DNA of 64,000 bases. It comes from Bombyx mori. Its lineage: Eukaryota; Arthropoda; Insecta; Lepidoptera; Bombycidae. The stretch's first letter is position 1; the number at the start of each line of letters is the position of its first letter. Positions 23,023 through 35,358 of this stretch are shown one piece after another. A program made the position numbers and the translations under genes. The stretch covers positions 7,797,501 through 7,861,500 of the forward strand of contig NC_085131.1 in assembly GCF_030269925.1 (NCBI RefSeq). Direction: 5' to 3'. The notes beneath the pieces are model-generated. The model had not been told where the DNA came from and ran no database searches. It worked only from the letters and a program-made list of their open reading frames with translations.

Positions 23023-24314
23023 TACGAGGGCTGCACTAAAAGTATCGGGAATGGAATATTTCCACTGTTCCTGTCATATTAAAATCTTTTTAATTGAAAA
23101 CTCCTTGGTTTTAAAAATCGAATACCATTTATTTATTTAAAAAAATTCTCGGTCTGGTCACGAGGTTTTGTCAAACTTGTTTAGTCGTTGAGAAAATGGA
23201 ATTGACTCGAGAAAATTCAAGAGCGATGATTTATTATGACTTTTGAAGTGGTTTAACACAAAAACAGTGTGTTGACCGGATGATTTCTGCATTTGGTGAT
23301 GAAGCCCCATCCAAAACCAAAATTTATCGCTGGTTTGCTGAGTTTCAACGTGGACGTGTCAAGCTTAGTGATGATCCCCGTCCAAGTCGTCCAAAAACTG
23401 CAGTCACCCAAGAAAACGTTGATGCTGTGCGTAAGCTGATTGAGGAAGATCGACATGTGACATACCGCGAAATTCAGGCAACTTTAGACATTGGCATGAG
23501 TCAAATACAATAATCTTGCATGAACAATTAGGTGTAAAAAATTTGTTTTCCCGATGGATACCGCATTCGCTCTGTGAAGAGCAAAAAGCGGCTCGCGTTA
23601 CTTGGTGCGTCAGAACTCTCGAAAGATTCCACGCAGGATCCTCAAATGCTGTATACAACATTGTATCAGGTGACGAATCCTGGATATATGCGTACGAACC
23701 CGAAACAAAAAACCAGTCACGAGTTTGGGTGTTCGAAAATGAGTTAAAGCCAACAAAAATTGTTCGTTCACGGAGTGGTGCAAAAAAAATGGTGGCCACG
23801 TTTGTCTCCAAAACCGGCCATGTTACGACTATTCCTCTTGAGGGACAAAGAACGGTTAATGCAGAATGGTATGCTAGCATTTGTTTGCCACAGGTCGTTT
23901 CTGAACTCCGTAAAGAGAACTGCAACCGCCGCATCATCCTCCATCACGACAATGCGAGTTCTCACACCGTGCACAGAACAAAAGAGTATTTAGAGCAAGA
24001 AAACATACAATTATTAGACCATCCGCCGTACAGCCCCGACCTAAGCCCTAATGATTTCTATACTTTCCCTAAAATAAAGAATAAATTGCGTGGACAGAGA
24101 TTTTCATCACCTGAAGAAGCTGTGGACGCCTACAAAACGGCCATTTTGGAGACCCCAACTTCCGAATGGAATGGTTGCTTCAATGATTGGTTCCATCGTA
24201 TGGAAAAATGTGTCAAATTTCGCGGAGAATACTTCGAAAAGCAATAAATACATTTTTAAATAGTAATGTTGTGTCACTTCGTTAATTCCCGAAATTTTCA
24301 GTGCCGCCTAGGTA
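23023..24314 (+). mobile_element. Mariner transposon (about 1.29 kb)
   Basis: The ends are imperfect inverted repeats: CGAGGGCTGCACTAAAAGTA on the left against CCTAGGCGGCACTGAAAATT (reverse complement of the right end), with a shared CGGGAAT just inside. They are flanked by TA on both sides (23023-23024 and 24313-24314). The size and the D34D transposase are typical of mariner. The repeat ends and the coding region are moderately decayed, so this copy cannot move by itself. Confidence 0.92.
23196..24247 (+). pseudogene. Mariner transposase, inactivated by one stop and one frameshift
   Basis: Mariner transposases cut and paste DNA at TA sites. The frame starts at ATG 23196 (MELTRENSRAMIYYDF). 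An in-frame TGA follows at 23244-23246, then the DNA-binding half continues (KIYRWFAEFQRGRVKLSDD). A one-base loss near 23511 shifts the frame; the catalytic half then runs unbroken to 24247. The catalytic residues are visible: D in SGDESWIYAY, D in LHHDNASSH, and D in YSPDLSPND with 34 residues between the last two. Total length is close to the usual ~345 residues. The few lesions suggest moderately recent death. Confidence 0.93.
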
Positions 24315-24372
24315 ATTCTAATTGAGAAGAAGCATTGGGATACATTGTAAATGCATATATTGACGTCACAAC

Positions 24373-24560
24373 TTCTTTTTTTACCTTATCGCTGGTAGCC
24401 TCGTGGAGCTATTCCAGCTTCAGCGACTTAGTAGGTGAGCTCACAGGGCTCAGCCTACTCTTGTCCTAGCAAAAGTAGTGCTTCGATGAATCTACCAACG
24501 GATCAGAATCGAGACCCACTGAGAAGAACCGGCGAGAAACTAAGTGGGTTGTGTCTGTGC
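24373..24560 (-). repeat. Interspersed repeat, family 2
   Basis: An inverse copy: T-run at the left, then CTGGTAGCCTCGTGG, GTAGGTGAGCTCACAGGGCT, AGAAGAACCGGCGAGAAACT. It is more diverged than the copy at 56.5 kb. The next ~200 bp are unassigned; an antisense 97-codon frame across it is a shadow. Confidence 0.7.
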
Positions 24561-24788
24561 TAGGTTGCACGTCGAAATATCGTCTTCGCATTTGACGAGT
24601 TCTATGAGAATAGTGATCGGTCCCTAGAATGCGTAAAAGCACCGAGATCGGAAGGGTCCAACATGACAGCTTAGAGCGACGGTAGCTGTGCGTTGCCGTT
24701 AAAATAATTTTCCATAAGTTATTGCCTCCGTTCATTGTTTTTAAAACAGAATCGAGCAACTAAATTCTATGAAGTTTAATACGGAATC

Positions 24789-25034
24789 TTTTTTTGTTTT
24801 ATTTTTATTGCATGGATGGATGGACGAGCTCACAGTAAGCCTGGTGTTAAGTGGTTACCGGAGCCCATAGACATCTACAACGTAAATGCCACCACCCACC
24901 TTGCAATATGAGTTGTAAGGTCTCAGTATAGTTACAACTGCTGTCCCACCCTTCAAACCGAAACGCATTACTGCTTCACGGCAGAAACGGGCAGGGTGGT
25001 GGTACCTACCCGTGCGGGTTCACAAGAGGTCCAA
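24789..25034 (-). repeat. Bm1 SINE, 5'-truncated
   Basis: T-rich tail, TATTTTTATTGCATGGATGG, then GACGAGCTCACAGTAAGCC and the Bm1 body up to GTGCGGGTTCACAAGAGGTC. No tRNA-like head. Confidence 0.9.
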
Positions 25035-25504
25035 CCAGTTTAATACGGAATCGAAGCAAATATAAATATAACGAGTCCTAAAATAACTGTGGTCTAAAAG
25101 CATTGAGACAACGATGAACACTAAGAAAATAGGTCTGTTCATATTTATTGAGGCATCAAAAGAAAATATAGGAATAGTTTAGGGTATCCCGCTCTTACTG
25201 TTTTCGGTCTCTTGGGCACACAAGGTCCTGGACCTACAAATGTTTTATTGAAAATATAGTACTAACCCAACGCTTCTTCGGTCTGAAATGTCTGGATGTT
25301 TAATATTTATGTATAGTTATTTAATAGATTTAACGCTCAGAAAGAAACCTTCTTTGTACATGTATGATGAGGCAGAGTTTGTTTCCACTACATAAAATAA
25401 GTGGGTTAATCTATGCAAGTTGTGTTTTCTATTTATGTTAACTAAATGTTAATGTGTGTAGATTTTATGCAATTGTGTGAACCTATTTTGTTCTTCTATA
25501 CTAA
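25035..25504. other. AT-rich non-coding DNA
   Basis: No gene or known repeat recognised between the Bm1 and the Helitron. Confidence 0.45.
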
Positions 25505-25940
25505 TCTATACTAATATTATAAAGAGGAAAGATTTGTTTGTTTGTTTGTATTGAATAGGCTCCGAAACTACTGAACCGATTTGAAAAATTCTTTCACTGT
25601 TTGGAAGCTACACTATTCCCGAGTGACATAGGCTAAAATCTTTTTTGAAAAAAATTTGGGATCCTTAGTAAAACTCCAATAATTTAACCCAAAGTGTAAA
25701 AAAATTACCTAAAATATTCTTTAAATCGCATGCCCTGCGAAAACTATTGATGATAGAGTAAAATAATGTTCCACGATTTTGTAGAACACATTATTATTTA
25801 CAAAAAGTGTCGCGACAGCATATGTCTAACTATTATAGTTATGTTGCAATAAGTGTTCTTTTATTTTAAAAAATAAAACTACGTCAAATATCGTTCAAAT
25901 TTTTGTTAAAGACCCGAGCGAAGCCGGTGCGGGCCGCTTG
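25505..25940 (+). mobile_element. Non-autonomous Helitron, CCGGTGCGGG family (plus copy)
   Basis: It starts TCTATACTAATATTATAAAG after an A, contains GGCTCCGAAACTACTGAACC, and ends with GACCCGAGCGAAGCCGGTGC followed by GGGCCGCTTG. The final CTTG departs from CTAG, so the 3' end is mutated. It has a partner in inverse orientation at 26279. Confidence 0.8.
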
Positions 25941-26522
25941 CTATCTATAATGTTCTTTAAAATATCATTTTTGCCAATATCTTTGGGTTCCGAAATGAAC
26001 TTCGCAAAATATCAACAGAGTGGATGATATTATATTTTACTTCAAATGTCGTCTCTAAGGTCACCGATGTTAATGAAGACGCCGTCTTAGTTTTTGTTCT
26101 CGTAAAATAGATCTATTTATTCCAGTATTTTCCAGTGAATTGATCAAGTTTATGCCACAAGTTCTTTTGCTTGAGTATTTTGCGGAAAATTCTAATTCTT
26201 ACCAGACAAACACTGTCACTTTAGTCAAATATTAGGTCGTTATAATTTTATTACAATATTCATTATTCATATTATATATAGCGACCCGCACCGGCTCCGC
26301 TCGGGTCTTAACAAAAATATCAACGATATTTGACGTTGTTTTTTTTTTAAATAAAATAACACTTATTGTCGCTTAACTATAATAGTTAGACATATGCTGC
26401 TGCGACATTTTTTTGTAAATAATAATGTGCTAAACAAAGTCGTAGTACATTATTTTATTCTATAATCAATAGTTTTCGCAGGGCACGTGATGTAAAGAAT
26501 ATTTTATGTAATTTTTTTACAC

Positions 26523-26938
26523 CTTTTTTTTATTGCTTAGATGGGTGGACGAGCTCACAGCCCACCTGGTGTTAAGTGGTTACTGGAGCCCATGGACATC
26601 TATAACGTAAATGCGCCACCCACCTTGAGATATAAGTTCTAAGATCTCAGTATAGTTACAACGGCTGCCCCACCCTTCAAACCGAAACGCATTACTGCTT
26701 CACGGCAGAAATAGGCAGGGTGGTGGTACCTACCCTCGCGGACTCACAAGAGGTCCTACCACCAGTAATTACGCAAATTTTAATTTCTGCGGGTTTCACT
26801 TTTATTACACGATGTTATTCCTTCACCGTGGAAGTCAATCGTGAACATTGTTGAGTACGTAATTCATTAGAAAAATTGGTACACGCCTCGGATTCGAACA
26901 CAGGTGCATCGCTCAACACGAATGCACCGGACGTCTTC
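26523..26938 (-). repeat. Bm1 SINE inserted in a Helitron
   Basis: Nearly full length and close to consensus: TTTTTTTATTGCTTAGATGG at the tail end to GCACCGGACGTCTTC at the head, where about 15 bases of the head are missing. Confidence 0.9.
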
Positions 26939-27222
26939 AAAACGACTTCGACTTGGGTTGCATTATTGGAGTTTTAGTAAGGGTCCCTAAATTTTTTCAA
27001 AAAAGATTATAGATAATAAATCTATCTTTCTTCTATAAAAACCTCAAAGTTTATCAAAAAATAATTTAAAATTCAAAACGACTTCGACTTGGGTTGCATT
27101 ATTGGAGTTTTAGTAAGGGTCCCTAATTTTTTTCAAAAAAGATTATAGATAATAAATCTGTTTTATAAATCTATCTTTCTTCTATAAAAAACCTCAAAGT
27201 TTATCAAAAAATAAATTAAAAT
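26937..27222. repeat. 135-bp tandem duplication
   Basis: The block beginning TTCAAAACGACTTCGACTTG starts at 26937 and again at 27072, both running through GGGTTGCATTATTGGAGTTT to CCTCAAAGTTTATCAAAAAA. The second copy has a small extra piece (CTGTTTTATAAAT). It spans the junction of the Bm1 head and the Helitron. Confidence 0.85.
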
Positions 27223-29875
27223 TTTTAACTCTTGGCATTTACGCGAGAAAAGGATAAGCAGACTTAAAAAAGCATGTCGGAGACGGTCATTAGTTTATTA
27301 GTTAAACGGTTGCGGTATCGTCAGAACTCGGCTAACTTCGTGCTACGACAGAGCCTAGCTGATGAAGGCGCGTAGACGCCATCACGCTTGCCAAACAGCC
27401 TTCGGTCTTCTTGAAGAGCAATGCCTCTGTCCTAAGAACTGTCATTCGTTTTCGTTTGCTAAGCTCGGTCACCCTATTCGCCCCTATGATATCTGACGAT
27501 GGTGTTAATAATTGTGGCTTCGACATCAGTAGTGGGTTCAGTCGTAACGCTCCTGCGGTAAGCATATTTTTTTTAAATATCATTCCGTATCCAAGAAAGT
27601 TCTATGCAAAAAATATATTTCGTTAATTAGGTATAAAAATGATATAACACAAAAACGACTACGATACACGATCCCGGGTAAAATTTCATATTATGTCGGC
27701 CACTGTAAAATGATATCAAAGTCAATTTTGTTTAATACCTCCGGGATTACTCTCTGGAGGTTAATTGGCAGACGCCCGGGAACTTCGCAAGTCGTATGTG
27801 GTTTTCTGGATTTGCCTACCCAGTAAAGTGGACTGCTCATTTCCCTGGTTTGGGCGGGTAAAATTTAGGGAGGTGAAGTTAGCTGAATTAAACAGAAATG
27901 TTAGAATTATTGTGTATTTTCAGGTGTAATTACGCGCTTGAAATCGGAGTAAGTCCTTGTTTCGAAATAAATTTGCCGAAATGAATTCGTTCGTTGTAAA
28001 GTAATCTAAACAACCGCTTTTGAACTAGTTACGCGGAGAAGGGCTTAAAGTTTTATTGCTCTCGTGTGGTGTAGTGAAATATTGCCGCTCAACTTTTTTA
28101 TAATGTCAAATCTGGGCATTTGTGTTCACAACAAATGCCAAATATGATGTTGATTAGAGAAAGAAATGACTTATCTTGCAAATAATGCCTCCCTAATGAA
28201 AAGGCACGCATAAGCATGTAAAAGTACTATCCTGCTTATTTCTGTAGTGAGTAGTTATGCGTTTCAGTTTTAATATAATTATTATAACATAAAAATACAA
28301 TTTAGACATGCTTGAAGATGACTACCGGAATTCAAGTTATGGTGTCCATGGACTTAATATTTAAATAAGCCATTAGGTAATTACAGTAAAGTAATTAATA
28401 CAGTTTAAAAAAAACACGCTTCGACAACAAATCGAAATATTTATAGTGAAAATGAATAGTGAAATTAATATTTCTATATTTTATAGTGACTCCGATCAGG
28501 ATGTTAGAACAAAGTAATAAAAATATAATATGATTATCGGGTCTTGATACCTTTGTAAATTTTCAAGGTAATCAGACGTTTTAAATTGGTGAAAATCACT
28601 TTTATAGGTTTCACTATTTAGATAGTTAAAAATGAAGCCAATAAGTTCGTTTTAAAGCGACTCACCGTAAGTTTGCAGAGCTTAAAGCTTGAACAAACGA
28701 TTGCTTTATAAAAAAAAAACATACATCCATTAGTAAATGACACGCTAGTCAACAAATTCTGTGAGTAATTTGATTTTGGCCTTAGAAAATCCTTCGAGGT
28801 GTGGGCGTTGCCCCATTTCATACTGCAATATGATATTACGTACCGCTAACCCCAATTGATCTGGCCAGGGATAGTTTCGGAATAAGGTGCGCCTTGTCTA
28901 CGGTACCTGCGTACTTACCCTTTATTAGGTCTATAAAGCTGAAATATTTGTGCTCGTACATTTTTGTCTTAGACTTCTCGTAATATGACTGACGTAAGGA
29001 GATGAAAGAAATATTTCGTTACGGGTATCTTATTATTTGCTCGGAATTTCTACGCTAGAGATATTTAATACATTCAAGTTGAACGAAACAATTTGTTTGA
29101 GTTTGATTGGTTTTTCGGTCTGCGATAGTTATCGTAGTTCGAATTTGATAGAATAGTTAGAGTTGTAATAATTTTGAAATTTTATTCTGACAAGGTACCA
29201 AAAACTGTTTTAGACTACGAATAAATAATTTATTCGTAGGTTTTAGATCACATATTGTTTAATAAAATCAAGTGAAGCTGTAATCATTTTGAAATTTTAT
29301 TCTGACGAGGTACCAAAAACGGTGTTAGTCAAGTGAACCTAAAAATATAAGAAGTACCTAAGTAACATTATCGTGGAAAATTACAATGAAGTTATTTATT
29401 GTAGGTACTGTATAGCAGTGTTGCCATTTTGTTCAGTTACATTATAAGCAATCAGTTCTGAGTCCGTGACTTTCTGGCATTAAGAGCGCGCTGTTATTAA
29501 ATCTTTAATAATTCAATAAAAATATCCCATTAGCCAGAGTTTTTGATGGAGTTTCTTGTTTCATTTTTTCGTTCCAATGACTCAGTGTTAGTATTGTGAA
29601 ATTTATTGGAATTGATTTCTCGTTTTCATGAATTTTATATTAATACGGAGAGGCGCTTTGTATAAATGCTCGAGATAGATATAGAATTGAATAGTATAAT
29701 AATTATCTCTAATATTATGGTAATCGTGAAAAGTTGACGGATTGTCGTGAAAAAGCTTTCCGCCCAAGTAGTTATTAATTAATAATATAAATAACAAAGT
29801 AGATAAATTAAATAATAAAGTAGTTATTAATTTTTAATTCCTACCCAATCGCCGGTAGTCTCGAGGGAATCATTT
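27223..29875. other. Non-coding DNA with one coding-like patch
   Basis: 27363-27553 has more balanced base use than its surroundings, is open on both strands (plus: AITLAKQPSVFLKSNASVLR), and ends at a donor-like GCG|GTAAGC at 27560. I recognise no protein and do not call an exon. Decayed Bm1 words occur near 28215-28290 (CTGCTTATTTCTG, GCGTTTCAGTTTT). The rest is AT-rich and featureless. Confidence 0.4.
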
Positions 29876-30222
29876 TTGCGGGTTTGATTTTTACCACACT
29901 ATGTTATTTCTTGATCGTGGAAGCCATTGTGAACATGTCTTAACTACATATTCCTTTAGAAAAAGTGGTATCTTTTTTTTCGGGAAGGGGTCGAACCACA
30001 TGCGGCTTCCGTGCCCAGATGGCGCGTGGGGTATGTTGATACTTGGTCTTGAGGGTTTACAGATGTTGAGAGCGGATTGCGGGCCCATGGATGTTTTACG
30101 GTCCAATAATTCGTAGACCGTAGGAGAAAAAGTGGTACCTGCCTGCGAGATGCGAACATCGGCACAGTCGCATCGCTCGATATAAATGCACCGGTAGTCT
30201 TATGATTTAGGTCACGACGACG
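29876..30222 (-). repeat. Decayed Bm1 SINE head region, interrupted
   Basis: GCGGGTTTGATTTTTACCAC and CGTGGAAGCCATTGTGAAC match the Bm1 middle; GGTACCTGCCTGCGAGATGC to AGGTCACGACGACGTC at 30135-30222 matches the tRNA-like head. About 160 unrelated bases lie between them. Confidence 0.65.
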
Positions 30223-31003
30223 TCTAAATTTCGAGAAGTTTTAGGTATTCCATTCTTCCAGGTACCAACAGATAGGTTGGGATGTCTCATCAGCTTTCTA
30301 AAATCATAAATAACAATCCGTTTTAATTTATTGTATTTATTTAAATCATTTTTGGAACAAAGTGTTTGACCGAATAAGGGTATTTCTTTTATCTTTTTTT
30401 CTCTCATGTTTCTCTTTTTTTTTTCTATTGTGAATTGATTCTGTGACTGCTGAAATGCCTTCTTTTCAATTTCATATACCGAGGAATATACCGAGGAAGG
30501 TAAAGAAGGGCCTTAGAAAAATTAATTATCACTAGAAAAATGCTAAAAAACATACTTTCTGTAATAAATACCTTTTTTATTTCCATATCGGAGAAACAAA
30601 TTTTCTAAATGAACGAGTAAAAAAAAAAAAAGCTCAGTTCTCAAACTTTTCGGGCGCGGCCTCTGACAGGCCCTTTTTGGTCAATTAAAAGAGTGAATTT
30701 TGAGTTTCCTACAACGTCGTTTGAATTTTGGAGGGTGCTTAATCGAGTAATCCAACTGTTAAACACGCATGACGGGATTAAGGCCCAATTTGTTAACGGG
30801 TAGAGAAAATGGCCGGTCAGCTTGTGTAGCGATGTATCGCGGTCGAGTGACACACGACGTATGGGTCGAATAACGGGTTAAGGACACTAAATATGGCTTT
30901 GGTCACGCATCATGCATTTTAATTTTGAATTGTTTCACGCTGCGAAACGGAAGGGAATTTTTTCGTATGTAAACTTGAATTTTTTGCTTAGGGTTTCAAA
31001 TCT
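30223..31003. other. Non-coding DNA
   Basis: A- and T-runs near 30410 and 30618. 30641-30853 is more GC-rich and open on the minus strand for 70 codons, but no domain or splice signal supports a gene. Confidence 0.4.
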
Positions 31004-31180
31004 AGTTTTTTTTATTGCCCTTGTAGGCAGACCAGAATACAACCCACCTGACGGTGAGTGGTTACCGTCGCCCTTGGACTTCAGCAATGCCAAAGGAAGA
31101 GCTAAGCTGCTGCCTACCGTTAAGTACTCTCCACAAGCCTCGTTTGAAGAAGGAAGTGCTTTGGGCACATCTCCAGAAAG
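31004..31180 (-). repeat. Interspersed repeat, family 3 (retroposon)
   Basis: T-run then TTATTGCCCTTGTAGGCAG, GGTGAGTGGTTACCGTCGCC, CTGCCTACCGTTAAG and CTCCACAAGCCTCGTTTGAA. The same order occurs at 38.5 kb and 61.5 kb, and inverse at 45.4 kb. The poly-A end gives minus-strand sense. The match to 61.5 kb ends near here, but similar base use continues to about 31450, perhaps a longer member of the family. Confidence 0.8.
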
Positions 31181-31494
31181 GAAGATTCCATGGATAGACT
31201 TGTCGTATAAGGCCGTGTAGAAGGTAGAAGACCTTAAGGTCGATCCCCTACGCGCTGGATTGACGTCATCACCAGCACCACCGCACAAAAACTACCGCAG
31301 TACAATGTGCTTGCAATGCCAACAGCCGGTTCCAATGGAGGAACATCGCTCGACGTGCGGCTGCCTTGGAAGAGAGCGGAGACGACGAGACGCAACCCTG
31401 TCCATCGACAGCCACGACTATTCTGCCAAGACTATTCTGCCAAGACTATCCGACTAGGAAGAAGAATTATATATCTTAGGTAGGGGTTTTTTGC

Positions 31495-31877
31495 AACGAA
31501 GTTCCTTATGGGACGATGCGGAGGGGTACCCTAACCGGGAAAACACGTCCGTAACGTAAGATTTTTATTAGTAATGCACACAGTGTACGACTTCACTTTG
31601 TAATAACGTACAAATTAGTAATGCACACAGTGTACGACTTAACTTTGTAATAAAGTACAAAAAATAACATATATTTTTTATCATTCATTGACCACGATCT
31701 CAGAGCTTTCGTTTGCGCAATACACTAACTCTTATGCAAACAACCGTGAATGAAGTGTACCGCAATAAGTTCGCACGTTACCGAATGACCGTGGGTTGTT
31801 GCGAAACCTCCAGTTTTATTTTCTTTATACCTCGAATAGAACTTTAAATTAATATTTTTATAATAAGGAACTTCGTT
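31495..31877. repeat. 15-bp inverted repeat flanking about 350 bp, with internal tandem duplication
   Basis: AACGAAGTTCCTTAT at 31495-31509 is the exact reverse complement of ATAAGGAACTTCGTT at 31863-31877. Between them a 47-bp unit starting ATTAGTAATGCACACAGTG is present twice (31567 and 31614). It could be a small DNA transposon; I cannot define its ends or target duplication. Confidence 0.5.
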
Positions 31878-31960
31878 TCTATCCGGTGTCCCACGACACC
31901 ACACATATTTTTTTCTGGACATTAGTGGTGTGGTCATAATGCTGCCCATATCTTAAACAT

Positions 31961-32984
31961 ACATGCTCTCCGGTATGGAGAGTGGGATGACTTAACCACT
32001 ACGATTGATGCGTTATGTCTCATTATGGGTGGCGGTATTTATTTAATGTGTCTGGATAACGAAAAGACTGTAACACAGATTGCGCTGAGAATACTGCGAC
32101 TGTGGCCAGATGATATGGAAATAATAATCGCATCTCAAAGATCAAAATAATCGATCTGATTTTGGTGTGATTAAGAATTTCGTTCACGAACGCATTGCTG
32201 ATCCAGTGTTTACTGACGGACTAGACTCTAAGCTAAGTATAGTTTCGGATGCGATTCACAGTCGATGTCAATCTCCTTGTTAAAAACATTTGCCAGTCTA
32301 GGTCTGACGTATCTTGATGGAAAAAAAAAATTGGTATAATTGAACCTGCCTGCGTTTTAGAATGAGGGATTACTGGTGTCCCGGAGCCCTTTCCAGTTTT
32401 ACCAGGACAGGTGGGCGAGCAAACGTTCAGCCATGAGGAGTGGACCGCAAATCTTGTATTTCATACACACTACATATTTCATACATAAATTCAAAATACT
32501 AGCGTACCATTTGAAGTGCATTGATGCTATTACTGCATACTAGATGCCAAAAGCACCAGTACAAAGTTTAACAAAGTACAAAGCTTATTGCACCGAATAT
32601 TTTAATTAATTTATAAATGACATTTTCGCGATTGAAATTGATGTCGATCGATTCAAAGACGTAGCGAGAATGCACTCAGATCACTAACGAACCATAGACT
32701 AAACTACGTTCGAGGTTTCTCGAATGTAGCTATTTAGTCCCTATGCAGCTAACGAACGGCTTAAAGATCCTGACGATGCCGATACTGTGTCGAAATAATT
32801 TGATTAATGATATAAATGTAGCTAAAATATAGCTACCACTAGAACTCTAATGGATATTCATGTCATTGTATTTATTCAAAGAATTGTTGCGAATATAATA
32901 TAAAGTATTGTATGTGTTTAATTATTGATCGTAAAACTTATAATTATATAACATAATGATGTATATGTTAATACATGATATAAA
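31961..32984. other. Non-coding DNA
   Basis: No gene or clear repeat. A patch near 32020-32050 (TGGGTGGCGGTATTTATTTA) may be a Bm1 remnant. Confidence 0.4.
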
Positions 32985-33525
32985 CTAGGGGACCCCGTAG
33001 ACGTTGTCGTCAAATTGAGTGGAGAATGCGCGGAGATGATACACGAAAATCGAAAAAATGAAACATAAAAAACACGTGTGGCACTCGGGGACTACCGCGG
33101 TAAAATTATTGCATAGCATTTTTATCAACTTATGCATTTATAATTAGACAATCATAATTTAATATTAAAACAATAATAATAAAATAAGACCACGCTATAT
33201 TTATAAACATTAACAAAAGCAAAAGATTAACTGTCCCCTTCACACTCATAAACTAGACCGCGCAAGATAGATATGGGCAGACTTTTCACGATGCGCATGC
33301 AGTGCGACGTCACGCGGCGTGCTTATTCACAAACACTACACAAGCGCAAGGTGTGAATGTGTTGAACGCGGGCTACATGGTGGGCGGAGTGGGGGTGTTA
33401 GGTTTTATTTTCGTTATGGAATTTCTTGATTCGGTCGCCGCCTCTAAGCCTGCGATAAAAGCTATGCAATAGCTTAAAAATCTGATCTGTGGTTTACTGG
33501 AAGACTCACGTGTGAGTACGATTTT
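32985..33525 (-). mobile_element. Possible Helitron, 5' end not defined
   Basis: On the minus strand a 3' end reads GTCTACGGGGTCCCCTAG followed by T, with a small palindrome (GGGGACCCC) close to CTAG. This fits a Helitron terminus. I could not find the TC end with confidence; the right border given is approximate. Confidence 0.4.
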
Positions 33526-35149
33526 ATAAATATACATAAAATATACGACGTACGAACATAGCGAATGTCTAATAATAATGTAGTAGATTAGAGATGCTTA
33601 CACACTCAATAAGTATCGATTTTAGTAAAAAGATGCGTGAAGACTTACACTAAACAATCCAATGTTAAATTTCAGATTAGTAGATTAGAATTAAGATTGC
33701 ATTTTTTTAAATAAACTTGAATTATTTATTTGTACTAAATTGAATAGGAACCATGCGTTGTATTAATACGAAAGAACTCACAGCTCATCTGGTGGACACG
33801 AGTTCGAATCCTAAATGATCCCATACTTCATTTATTCTGGATCGCTTAATTGTTTCGGGGCAGAAATATGTGAAAAAATGGGAACCCTGTAGGCTCATAA
33901 TACCCGCAACCACCATTCAACGTTAGTGTTGATCTATGAGCATCCAGTTTAAAATTTTATGTCGTTATTCTAAAAATCCTTTTTAATCACGAACTTTGCT
34001 ATTTCTGTTGGCCTAAACATTTAGTGAGATAAAAAAACTTTTATTCAAATTTAGAAATGTCAAAATCCGATTTTCTTATCAAACGTAACGAAACTAAATT
34101 AAATTGAAAAATAATTTACTAGAACATTCCAGACACTAATTTCTCTCGAATTTGAAACTTCACGAAGTGGACAAAACGTAGTCTTTTGATTTCAATATTC
34201 TACAAATTAAGACAGTTCAGATTTTAGATTCATTTTACTCAATGAAATTTTATCGTTACTTTAATAAATTGACTGGATACACAAGTAGCTAGTGCAAGTC
34301 CGAGTTTATTTGTAATATTATTCGATGCTTAGGGATGTGCTTGATATGTTTTATAGCAAATATAGTGATCAAAATAATTATTATCATTAACTTGATTGAT
34401 TGACGTATTCAAAAACTGGTGGGTCCTAGTCCTAATGCTGGGTCGCCTAGGCCTTGGAAAATTCTCATGTCAACATGTCAAAAGTCAAGAAACATTTGTT
34501 TCTCGAACCCGTTTGTAAGTGGTCATTGTAGGTAGTGCACGCGCATCTAGCCTCGAAAGCAAATAAATTATAATAAAATTTTATAATAATTATTATTATA
34601 TGTATGTATTATATGTACACATATTATAGAAATACTCTATTAGCATGGCGTTTAACTTCCAAATGCTCATGAAAATATACAACTTTATAGAAGAGACTTG
34701 CTGAACGTTACTCGGGGCCTTTTTATTAATAAATAAAAACATCACAAGTTCTTCCAAAGTTGGAATGTAACAAAGATTGCTCATCATTTTTTCTGTATTG
34801 TACAAAGCTTATTAAGTTTCAGCAAATGGAGAGGGATTGTATTTAAGTCGCAGTATATTATTATGTTGTTGTTAGTGGCATAAAGCCGTATAAATATTTT
34901 AAATTCACAATTATGTTCTTATAAATGTGCTGTTAGCAAATGGTGCCCACATAAGAATAATGTCATGTTATTTCAATTACTTACTAGGCAAGAGACCGAA
35001 AAGAATGGTGTGCCTTCGCACCTACCACCACCACACCGCTCACACAAGAGACCTACAGGTGGATACGGGTTGAAGAAGACTTAAATTACATTAACAGTCA
35101 GCATCAAATAAGTAGGAAAGAATCCAAACACTATTGTAAGACAGACAAC
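33526..35149. other. AT-rich non-coding DNA
   Basis: No gene or repeat recognised, apart from weak head-like words near 33795 (CACGAGTTCGAATCC). Confidence 0.45.
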
Positions 35150-35358
35150 AGTAACCACCATCCTGCCTATTTCTGCCGTGAAGCAGTAATGCGTTTCGGT
35201 TTGAAGGATAGGGCAGCCGTTGTAACTATAATTGTGACCTTAGAATTTATATCTCAAGGTGGTTGGCGCATTTACATTATAGATGTTTATGGGCTTTAGT
35301 AACCACTTAACACCAGGTGGGCTGTGAGCTCGTACACCCATTGAAGAAATAAAAAAAA
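35150..35358 (+). repeat. Bm1 SINE, 5'-truncated
   Basis: From CACCATCCTGCCTATTTCTG through GCGTTTCGGTTTGAAGG to GAAGAAATAAAAAAA. The truncation point differs from the TACTGGTGG class. Confidence 0.88.

Larger units (their letters stand above)
26279..27222 (-). mobile_element. Non-autonomous Helitron, inverse copy, split by Bm1
   Basis: Starts TAGCGACCCGCACCGGCTCC and is collinear, in inverse orientation, with 25505-25940 (shared GTTAGACATATGCTG, AGTTTTCGCAGGGCACG). A Bm1 interrupts it at 26523-26938. The part beyond the SINE contains a 135-bp tandem duplication (copies start at 26937 and 27072). The TCTATACTAATA end is missing, so the copy is truncated. Confidence 0.75.

Noticed and set aside
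23404..23974. Minus-strand frames of up to 177 codons over the mariner
   Set aside because: They lie opposite the transposase reading frame, whose motifs are unmistakable.
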